A DNA stretch of 11,469 bases, taken from Kiritimatiellia bacterium. Lineage in GTDB: Bacteria > Verrucomicrobiota > Kiritimatiellia > RFP12 > UBA1067. Each line of letters starts with the position of its first letter. Position 1 is the first letter of the stretch. The translations under genes were made by a program, and so were the position numbers. This document shows, piece by piece, positions 6,192-11,469 of the stretch. The notes beneath the pieces were generated by a model that did no database searches, was not told the DNA's origin, and worked only from the letters and a program-made list of their open reading frames with translations. Where the stretch lies: positions 1 to 11,469 of the forward strand of contig JAFVZE010000018.1 in NCBI GenBank assembly GCA_017508315.1. The letters are read 5' to 3'.

Positions 6192-7590
6192 TCACGGACT
6201 TGGGAGGCAGCTGGAAGGAGACGAATTCGCCGTTCAATTTGACCTGAAGCTGCAGTTTGCGGCTCTTGCCGCCGTTGGCGTTGGTGGCGACGATCACATG
6301 GGCGCCGTCCGGATTGCGGAAGGCGATTATGTGGCGGTCGTGCGCGGGGACAGACCCCGGATGCGCGGCGAGTTTCGAATATCCGCAGTCGAGAACTTTG
6401 GCGCCGCGCTCGACGTAAGGGCCCAGGTGGCGGAAGTAGTCCCACTGGGCGCTGGGGGTGAACTTTCCGGTTTCGGAATGGATTTCGATGAAGCCGGCGC
6501 AGTTGAAGCCGCGCGATACGTTGGGCAGCCCCTGTTCGTCGAGCGCCAGACACCAGCTGGTGAACGCCGAGCAGCCGGCGTTGATGAACGAGGTCACTTT
6601 CGCGCCCCACCAGGTGATCGTCCGCGAACCGTCGAGGTGCGGACCCTGTTCGGTGTGGTACATTTTAAGGTTAGGGTGTTTTTCGCGGATCATCGGCAGG
6701 AACTGCAGCGGATTGCCGCCGTATGAATGAAACGCGACGCCGCCGGCGTTTTTGCGCACGTTTTCGTCGGAAAGTTCCCAGAGTACCTGCCGCCATTCGT
6801 CCGGCTCGCTGTCGTGCAGCCAGATCTCCGTCTTGAGACCGGCCGCCTTGAGGCGCGGAGGCATGAGTTTTCCGGCGAAAATCATTTCTTCGTTCGGTCC
6901 CCACTTGCATTCGGGGCTTTCTCCGTTCTGGTCGGAGTAAGGTTCGTTCTGCGCGGAGATGGCGCTCACTTCGATGCCTTCTGCGGCGTATGCCTGAAGA
7001 AATCTGACGTAATAGTCGCAGAACACCGGAAGCTTCTCGATGTCGATCCAGCCGCCGCAGAGTTCGCGCCCGAGTTTCATCCACGCCGGCGGCGTCCACA
7101 CCGAGGCGAAGAAGTATAGTTCAGGGCAGATTTTCTGCGATTCTCTGATGACCGGAAGCACGTATTTCCGGTCGTGGTCGATCGAGAAGTGCTTGAGTTC
7201 CATGTCGTTCGGAACGTCGTCGTAGGTGTAGATATGGGCGGAGTAGTCGCTGCAGCCGACATGGATGCGACCCATCGTGACTCCTGCGCCTTTTTTTGAA
7301 AACACCATCTCCAGAAATTCACGTCGGCGCCCGGGCGTGAGTTCGGAGACGAGTTTGCAGCTCGCCTCGGCGAACGAAACTCCGAGCCCCCGGAATTCGT
7401 GCGACACCTTTGCCGCGTCGAGATCGAGAACCGGAACCGCGACCGCCCGGTGGGGCGAAAAGGGAACGAGGTTTTTTATCTCCCGCATCGGTCGGGTTTC
7501 GGTCGTCTGCAGCATCTTGATTTCAACTGCCTGCAGGTGAAAGGCGCCGGCCGCCGCGAGCGCCGTGATCAATAAAGTCTTGATGTTCAT
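6172..7590 (-). CDS. Exported GH30 family glycosidase (glucosylceramidase-like)
   Basis: Retaining glycoside hydrolase of family 30, 472 aa, exported by a signal peptide at residues 1-21 (cleavage near LQA-VE). The core is a (beta/alpha)8 barrel: WTPPAWMK at 165-172, the acid/base Glu216 in ISAQNEP, HSYGG at 288-292 and the nucleophile Glu314 in YHTEQGP. SWCLALDEQGLPN resembles the substrate-side loop of glucosylceramidases. The last ~70 residues fit the beta-sandwich usually packed on GH30 barrels. Family members cleave glucosylceramide, beta-1,6-glucan, beta-xylosides or fucosides, so the substrate is open. It starts 24 bp after the phosphoesterase gene on the same strand, without a clear Shine-Dalgarno sequence, so the two form an operon. 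GH30 is secure; the subfamily is not. Confidence 0.88.
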   Translation of the reverse strand: MNIKTLLITALAAAGAFHLQAVEIKMLQTTETRPMREIKNLVPFSPHRAVAVPVLDLDAAKVSHEFRGLGVSFAEASCKLVSELTPGRRREFLEMVFSKKGAGVTMGRIHVGCSDYSAHIYTYDDVPNDMELKHFSIDHDRKYVLPVIRESQKICPELYFFASVWTPPAWMKLGRELCGGWIDIEKLPVFCDYYVRFLQAYAAEGIEVSAISAQNEPYSDQNGESPECKWGPNEEMIFAGKLMPPRLKAAGLKTEIWLHDSEPDEWRQVLWELSDENVRKNAGGVAFHSYGGNPLQFLPMIREKHPNLKMYHTEQGPHLDGSRTITWWGAKVTSFINAGCSAFTSWCLALDEQGLPNVSRGFNCAGFIEIHSETGKFTPSAQWDYFRHLGPYVERGAKVLDCGYSKLAAHPGSVPAHDRHIIAFRNPDGAHVIVATNANGGKSRKLQLQVKLNGEFVSFQLPPKSVSTIMLK

Positions 7591-7614
7591 TTTCGCTGTT
7601 GTCTGGTATCTGGA

Positions 7615-9129
7615 TTAGAGTGTGACGGTTTTGCTCATGATGGCACGACCGGCATTGCCGAAGCAGTCGAAAGGCACGACCGAGAAGCGTATCTTCCCGG
7701 CTGAGGGGAGACGAGAGCGGAGGAAGGAGACGGTGTAGCGCTTCTCCCGCGACCCGACCGGCAGATGGAAATCTTCGGCGAGAATGCGCTTTTTCGCCAC
7801 CGCGGCGCCGTCTTCGCGCTCCGCCGTGACTTCGTAGCGCCAGGCGATGGTTTTGAATGTCCGCTTGACGGCCGGGAAGACGATGTTGACCGCCGGCAGT
7901 TTCGCCTTTTCCTGTTCATCCTTGCCGGCCTTGGGCGGCAGTTTCCTCTTTGCGTTGCGGGTGAATGCCGCGCCGAGGTCCGCGGTGACGATCGCCGCGG
8001 GGTCGAACTGCGGGGCGACGGATTTTACGGCGCGGGCCGCGAATGCGAAGGGTTTGCTTTCCGCGCAGGGATGCGGCATGACCCAATCGGGCCCGAGGTC
8101 GGCGTCGTGCCGGAAGTCGCGGCGGCGGAATACGGTGCAGTCGTCGCAGACGCTTACGAGCAGGCCGTTGCGGGCGTTGGAGCGGCGGCCGCGCTCCATG
8201 GTCTTCTCGCCGTCCTTTTCTTTCCCGCCGCCGGTATTTTCATAGCCTTCGCCGGGGAATTCTTCGTCCGGCGTTCCCGCATAGCGCAATGAGCCGGTGC
8301 CGAGGGAAGTGAACGTCCCCTGCCAGATCGTGCGTTCGTCGACGAGCGAATAATGGGAGTGCCCGGAGAAGGCGACGGCGTTGGGGAACGCCGAAAGCGT
8401 CTTTGTCGAGATGCCGTTGTCGCGTCCCCACGCCCAGGAACCGTAGCAGGTGTCCTTCGGATGCGGGTGCTGGAAATAGAAGAACGGGCGGTCGTCGGCG
8501 AGCTTCCCGCCGTTGGCTTTGAACCAGGGTTCGATCGCGTGCATGCCGTTCCAGTCGGCGCCGGCGTTGCCGTCCCAGTGTGCGCCGACGAAATCGTAGC
8601 CCTTGACGTTTTTGCGGTAGACGGGGGTATATTCCTCATGGAAAAGACGTTCCCAGGTCTTTTTCGTTCCAAAATCGGCGATCCAGTCGTCGCGCAGATC
8701 GGCGGACTTCCGTCCGAAGACCTGATAGCCGTAGCGGTATCCTTCCCAGTCGTGGTTGCCGTAGATGAAAAGCCGTTCGACTTTGCGTCCGTCGAGAACG
8801 GAGCGGTCGCCGGGGAACACCTTGAACCAGGCGTCGGCGAAAACCTGAAGTTCGGAAACGAGCCCGGCGTCGGCGATGTCGCCCGCGACCATCACGGCGT
8901 CGACGCCCTGCGCATCGAACCATTTGAGCGTGTGTTCGAGCGTGCGCGTGTTGCCGCAGGTGCCGCGGTCGGTGTCGGAGGCGATCACGTGGACGTCGGA
9001 GATGACGCCGAATTTCATGTTCGCCGCGCCGCGGCGGAAAAGCCCCGCCGGGTCGGTCATCACTTTGCATCCCTGCATCGCGCCGAGCGAAGCGGCGCCG
9101 CCTATGAACCATCTGCGTGAAATTTTCAT
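7615..9129 (-). CDS. Twin-arginine exported calcineurin-like phosphoesterase
   Basis: Metallophosphoesterase of 504 aa, exported folded. The N-terminus SRRWFIGGAASLG (4-16) is a twin-arginine signal, and MQGC with Cys21 could be an atypical lipobox. Di-metal motifs are in order: Asp45-x-His47 (SDVH), Gly83-Asp84 with Asp87 (GDIAD), Asn125-His126-Asp127 (GNHD), His221 in FQHPHP, and His257-x-His259 (SGHSH). Beyond about residue 370 the sequence lacks catalytic motifs and looks like a beta-rich accessory domain, as in several surface phosphoesterases. A charged, Gly-rich stretch near 300-320 (GGGKEKDGEKTMERGRR) is probably a linker or loop. The RBS AAAGGAAA (complement of 9136-9143) fixes the ATG. 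It is co-transcribed with GH30. Substrate unknown; phosphodiesters or phosphomonoesters from lipids, nucleotides or glycans are all possible. Confidence 0.85.
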   Translation of the reverse strand: MKISRRWFIGGAASLGAMQGCKVMTDPAGLFRRGAANMKFGVISDVHVIASDTDRGTCGNTRTLEHTLKWFDAQGVDAVMVAGDIADAGLVSELQVFADAWFKVFPGDRSVLDGRKVERLFIYGNHDWEGYRYGYQVFGRKSADLRDDWIADFGTKKTWERLFHEEYTPVYRKNVKGYDFVGAHWDGNAGADWNGMHAIEPWFKANGGKLADDRPFFYFQHPHPKDTCYGSWAWGRDNGISTKTLSAFPNAVAFSGHSHYSLVDERTIWQGTFTSLGTGSLRYAGTPDEEFPGEGYENTGGGKEKDGEKTMERGRRSNARNGLLVSVCDDCTVFRRRDFRHDADLGPDWVMPHPCAESKPFAFAARAVKSVAPQFDPAAIVTADLGAAFTRNAKRKLPPKAGKDEQEKAKLPAVNIVFPAVKRTFKTIAWRYEVTAEREDGAAVAKKRILAEDFHLPVGSREKRYTVSFLRSRLPSAGKIRFSVVPFDCFGNAGRAIMSKTVTL

Positions 9130-9175
9130 CGCCCGTTTCCTTTGTTTGCCGTATGTCTGCGGTTTACTCGCGTGA

Positions 9176-9204
9176 AGTATATCAAAGATGGGAGTTTGTG
9201 ATAA
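9176..9204 (-). promoter_or_regulatory. Promoter of the phosphoesterase-GH30 operon
   Basis: On the minus strand, TTATCA (complement of 9199-9204) is followed by a 17-bp spacer and TATACT (complement of 9176-9181), preceded by TGA, which gives an extended -10. Transcription should begin near 9169, leaving a leader of about 40 nt with the RBS near its end. The -10 lies inside the left arm of the 9168-9254 inverted repeat. Confidence 0.5.
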
Positions 9205-9213
9205 GAGTTCTCG

Positions 9214-9232
9214 TTAACATTGCATTAACATT
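9214..9232. repeat. Tandem TTAACATT octamers, 11-bp period
   Basis: TTAACATT occurs at 9214-9221 and 9225-9232 with GCA between. The 11-bp repeat puts both copies on the same DNA face. They sit between the two arms of the larger inverted repeat, in AT-rich sequence. They may be a binding site for a response regulator or other protein that prefers direct repeats, or UP-element-like DNA for the divergent promoters. Confidence 0.35.
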
Positions 9233-9239
9233 CTTTTAG

Positions 9240-9279
9240 TATACTTCAGCGCGAAAATGCAGGAGGAATATGGTATAAT
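9240..9279 (+). promoter_or_regulatory. Promoter(s) of the ABC transporter operon
   Basis: TGG-TATAAT (9271-9279) is a consensus extended -10 identical in core to that before fucO; no good -35 is seen. Transcription would start near 9286, giving a leader of about 34 nt before the ATG at 9320. An alternative -10, TATACT (9240-9245), lies in the right inverted-repeat arm. AGGAGG at 9261-9266 looks like a Shine-Dalgarno sequence but has no suitable start codon in a real frame. Confidence 0.5.
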
Positions 9280-9319
9280 TCCATGAACTTCTGTGGAAAT
9301 GAACAAGGAAGACAACAAA

Positions 9320-10045
9320 ATGCTGAAAGTAGACAACCTGAAAAAGAACTTCGGCGATTTCCAGGCTGTGAAGGGGATTTCCTTTTCGGTCGGAAAAGGC
9401 GAAGTGCTGGGATTCCTCGGGCCCAACGGCGCCGGGAAATCGACTACCATGAGGATGATCACCGGTTTCATCCCTCCGACATCCGGAACCGCTTCCGTCT
9501 GCGGACATGACATCACGACCGATCCGGTGGCGGCCAAGGCCTGTTTCGGGTATCTTCCCGAGAACGCGCCGTCCTACCGCTCGATGACGGTTGAAGACTT
9601 TCTTACCTTCATCGCCGGAGTGCGCGGCTTCCACGGCAAGGCCGGCAAGGAGAAGGTCGAGGCGGTGATCGCCAAGGCGCGGCTTTCCAACGTCGCAAAG
9701 CAGACGATCGACACGCTTTCCAAGGGCTATCGCCAGCGCACGTGCTTCGCGCAGGCGATTCTGCACGATCCGAAGGTGCTCATCATGGACGAGCCGACCG
9801 ACGGACTTGATCCAAACCAGAAGTTCGTGGTGCGCGAGATGATCAAGGAGATGTCGGCCGACAAGGCGATCATCATCTCCACCCACATCCTCGAGGAAGT
9901 GGACGCCGTCTGCACCCGCGCGGTCGTCATCGCCCACGGCGAGCTCAAGGCCGACGGAACCCCGGCGGAACTCAAGGCGATGGATCCGAGCGGCAAGCTC
10001 GACGTCGTCTTCCGCAATCTCACGATGGAAAAGGAGGGTGTTTGA
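9320..10045 (+). CDS. ABC transporter ATP-binding protein (GldA-like)
   Basis: Cytoplasmic ATPase of an ABC-2 type exporter, 241 aa from ATG 9320. Walker A is GPNGAGKST (34-42). The Q-loop position carries Glu81 in YLPEN, as is common in GldA/CcmA-like ATPases. The signature is LSKGYRQR (133-140), Walker B with the D-loop is VLIMDEPTDGLDP (153-165), and the H-loop is His189 in STH. The start at 9320 has AAGGAAG (9305-9311) at good spacing and gives the usual MLKVDNL opening; GTG 9293 and ATG 9299 are in frame but poorly placed. The permease gene follows immediately. Family resemblance to GldA does not itself imply gliding; such triads also occur in non-gliding bacteria. Substrate unknown. Confidence 0.9.
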   Translation: MLKVDNLKKNFGDFQAVKGISFSVGKGEVLGFLGPNGAGKSTTMRMITGFIPPTSGTASVCGHDITTDPVAAKACFGYLPENAPSYRSMTVEDFLTFIAGVRGFHGKAGKEKVEAVIAKARLSNVAKQTIDTLSKGYRQRTCFAQAILHDPKVLIMDEPTDGLDPNQKFVVREMIKEMSADKAIIISTHILEEVDAVCTRAVVIAHGELKADGTPAELKAMDPSGKLDVVFRNLTMEKEGV

Positions 10046-10047
10046 TC

Positions 10048-10788
10048 ATGATGAAGAACATCAAAACCGTTTTCGCCCGCGAATTCAAGAGCTATTTCGA
10101 CTCGCCGGTCGCCTACGTCTTTCTCGTGGCGTTTCTGGTGCTCGTCGGGTTCATGACTTTCGGAGTGGCGATGTTCTACGAACGCCGCCAGGCCGACCTG
10201 ACGCCGTTTTTCTTCTGGCATCCCTGGGTTTATCTGCTACTCATTCCGGCCTCCACGATGGGGCTGTGGGCGGATGAAAGGCGCAACGGCACGATCGAAC
10301 TGCTGCTGACGCTCCCGATCACGCTCTGGGAGGCGCTTATCGGCAAGTTCCTCGCGGCGTGGGCGTTCATCGCCATCGCGCTCGGTTCGACCTTCCCGAT
10401 CGTGCTCACCACGGCGTGGCTCGGCGATCCCGACTGCGGCGCGGTCTTCTGCGGCTATCTCGGCAGTCTGCTTCTCGCGGGCGCGGCGACGGCGATCGGC
10501 GTTTTCGCCTCTTCGCTTTCGCGCAGCCAGGTGATCGGCTTCGTGACGGCGCTCGCGCTCACGTTCACTCTGCTCATCATCGGCTTTGACCCGGTGGTCA
10601 ACGCCGTCGCCGGCTGGGGCGTTCCCGCCGCGCTCGTCAACGCCGTCGCTTCCTGTTCTCTCATGTCGCACTTCGAGTCGCTGCGCCGCGGCGTCGTCGA
10701 TTTCGGCGACATCGGCTACTACATCGGCGTCATCGTCTTCATGCTCGCCGCGGCCCAGGTCGTGACCGAAAACCGCAAGGCCAGTTAA
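10048..10788 (+). CDS. ABC-2 type transporter permease (GldF-like)
   Basis: Integral inner-membrane subunit, 246 aa, with about six hydrophobic helices near residues 21-42, 57-74, 100-122, 133-156, 162-182 and 222-241. The N-terminal FAREFKSYFDSPVAYV and the ERRNGTIELLLTLPIT segment after helix 2 are typical of ABC-2 permeases of the GldF/NosY kind. ATG 10048 is chosen because GGAGG at 10033-10037 stands about 10 nt upstream; the start is 2 bp past the ATPase stop, so the two are translationally linked. ATG 10051 would also work. It should pair as a homodimer, or with further permeases beyond the window, and be driven by the upstream ATPase. Confidence 0.88.
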   Translation: MMKNIKTVFAREFKSYFDSPVAYVFLVAFLVLVGFMTFGVAMFYERRQADLTPFFFWHPWVYLLLIPASTMGLWADERRNGTIELLLTLPITLWEALIGKFLAAWAFIAIALGSTFPIVLTTAWLGDPDCGAVFCGYLGSLLLAGAATAIGVFASSLSRSQVIGFVTALALTFTLLIIGFDPVVNAVAGWGVPAALVNAVASCSLMSHFESLRRGVVDFGDIGYYIGVIVFMLAAAQVVTENRKAS

Positions 10789-10804
10789 GAAAGGATCTAC
10801 GGAA

Positions 10805-11469
10805 ATGAACGGAAAAATGAAAGGCGCAGTCGCGCTCGCGCTCATCGCGGCGGTCATCGCTTCGGCGAACCTTATAATCTCGAGTCTGCCGCTGCGCATC
10901 GATCTCACCGCCGAGAAGCTTTACACGCTTTCGGACGGATCCAAGGCCGTCCTCGGCAAACTTGAAGAAGACGTCACGCTCAAGTTCTACTTCAGCGCCT
11001 CTTCCGCCGAAATGCCCATGGCGATCAAAACCTACGCCACGCAGGTGAAGAACCTTCTCAAGGAATATGAACTCGCCGGCGGCGGTCGGGTGGTGCTCGA
11101 ATCCTACGACCCGAAGCCCGATTCCGACGCCGAGGAGTGGGCGCAGCGCTACGGCGTGGAACCGCAGAACGTCAATCCCTTCGGCCTGCCGGTCTACTTC
11201 GGCCTCGTCGCGGTCTGCGGCGATCGCGAAGAGACGCTGGCGGCGATCTCGCCGCGCACCGAATCGACGCTCGAGTACGACGTGACGCGTCTCGTGACCC
11301 GCGTCGCCTGGCCCGAGCGCCCGGTCGTGGGGCTCATGACGTCGCTCAAGGGCGTTCTCGGACAGCAGCCCAACCAGATGATGATGATGCAGGGGATGCG
11401 CCCCCAGCCGGGCTGGGCCGCGTTCACCGAACTTCAGAAGGACTACGACCTGCGCGAGATCTCGACCGA
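10805..11469 (+). CDS. GldG-like ABC auxiliary membrane protein (partial, runs off the window)
   Basis: Open from ATG 10805 to the window edge, 221 codons plus two bases with no stop. An N-terminal membrane anchor lies at about residues 5-27, followed by PLRIDLTAEKLYTLSDGSK and a LEEDVTLKFYFS strand, the usual opening of GldG-type ABC auxiliary proteins whose large domain lies in the periplasm. AAAGGA (10790-10795) is the RBS, 9 nt before the ATG and 2 nt past the permease stop. A Met/Gln-rich insert, with four Met residues at 192-195 and GMRPQPGW after them, interrupts the domain near the edge. The missing C-terminus should carry the rest of the soluble domain and usually a second membrane helix. 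Function in such systems is structural or regulatory and not well defined. Confidence 0.8.
   Translation, partial: MNGKMKGAVALALIAAVIASANLIISSLPLRIDLTAEKLYTLSDGSKAVLGKLEEDVTLKFYFSASSAEMPMAIKTYATQVKNLLKEYELAGGGRVVLESYDPKPDSDAEEWAQRYGVEPQNVNPFGLPVYFGLVAVCGDREETLAAISPRTESTLEYDVTRLVTRVAWPERPVVGLMTSLKGVLGQQPNQMMMMQGMRPQPGWAAFTELQKDYDLREIST

Larger units (their letters stand above)
9168..9254. repeat. Inverted repeat spanning the divergent promoter region
   Basis: The left arm TCGCGTGAAGTATA (9168-9181) is the reverse complement of the right arm TATACTTCAGCGCGA (9240-9254), apart from one extra C in the right arm. The two arms are separated by 58 bp. Each arm begins, reading outward, with a TATACT -10-like hexamer. 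The layout makes the two divergent transcription units near mirror images and suggests two copies of one regulator site or two related promoters. Confidence 0.5.

Noticed and set aside
8353..9120. A 255-codon plus-strand frame opposite the phosphoesterase
   Set aside because: It is the complement of a gene with all metallophosphatase motifs; the product is Val/Gly/Glu-rich low-complexity sequence without an RBS.
9168..9254. Inverted repeat as the terminal repeats of a miniature transposable element
   Set aside because: No flanking target-site duplication is visible, the arms coincide with promoter elements, and there is no transposase; regulatory symmetry explains it better.
9261..9292. AGGAGG followed by ATG at 9270 and 9283, a possible small leader peptide
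   Set aside because: AGGAGG is too close to the first ATG, that ATG overlaps the -10 box, and the frame from 9283 is out of frame with the ABC ATPase and has no independent support.

Overview
The window is GC-rich and densely coded, with short gaps between genes. It contains Gram-negative exported proteins: a lipoprotein with a clear lipobox, a twin-arginine precursor and ordinary signal peptides. It also has a glycoside hydrolase of the GH30 type and an ABC exporter cluster resembling GldA/GldF/GldG. Together these suggest a fermentative, glycan-using Gram-negative bacterium, perhaps of the Verrucomicrobiota/Kiritimatiellota/Lentisphaerota group. That placement is inference; no rRNA or marker gene is present.

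Layout. (1) Bases 1-241 are non-coding as far as I can see and hold a strong hairpin, two dyads and a well-formed promoter. (2) 242-1153 (+) encodes an exported SGNH/GDSL-type hydrolase. (3) 1284-6095 (+) is a tight four-gene operon behind an extended -10 promoter: a FucO-type lactaldehyde reductase, a lipoprotein glycerophosphodiester phosphodiesterase, a large two-part flavoprotein (GlpA-like glycerol-3-phosphate dehydrogenase module joined to an NAD/FAD oxidoreductase module), and a small Cys-containing DUF1667 protein. (4) 9129-6172 (-) is a two-gene operon: a twin-arginine calcineurin-like phosphoesterase and a GH30 glycosidase. It converges on region 3. (5) A divergent promoter region (9130-9319) carries a long inverted repeat and tandem octamers. 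(6) 9320-11469 (+) holds an ABC ATPase, an ABC-2 permease and the start of a GldG-like auxiliary protein cut by the window edge.

How the genes may work together. The best-supported module is region 3. The surface phosphodiesterase would release glycerol-3-phosphate from glycerophosphodiesters. The flavoprotein plus DUF1667 protein would oxidise it to dihydroxyacetone phosphate. The NADH-using alcohol dehydrogenase could act as a reductive partner. No transporter, kinase or GlpC-like membrane anchor is encoded here, so the route is incomplete in this window. Region 4 looks like exported glycan or glycolipid degradation, and region 6 is an ABC-2 type export or envelope system.

All four promoters I can propose share a TGn-TATNNT extended -10, and the first would give a nearly leaderless message. 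I see no tRNA, rRNA, CRISPR array, transposase or integrase. The most unusual items are the fused flavoprotein operon and the mirror-symmetric divergent control region at 9168-9254.
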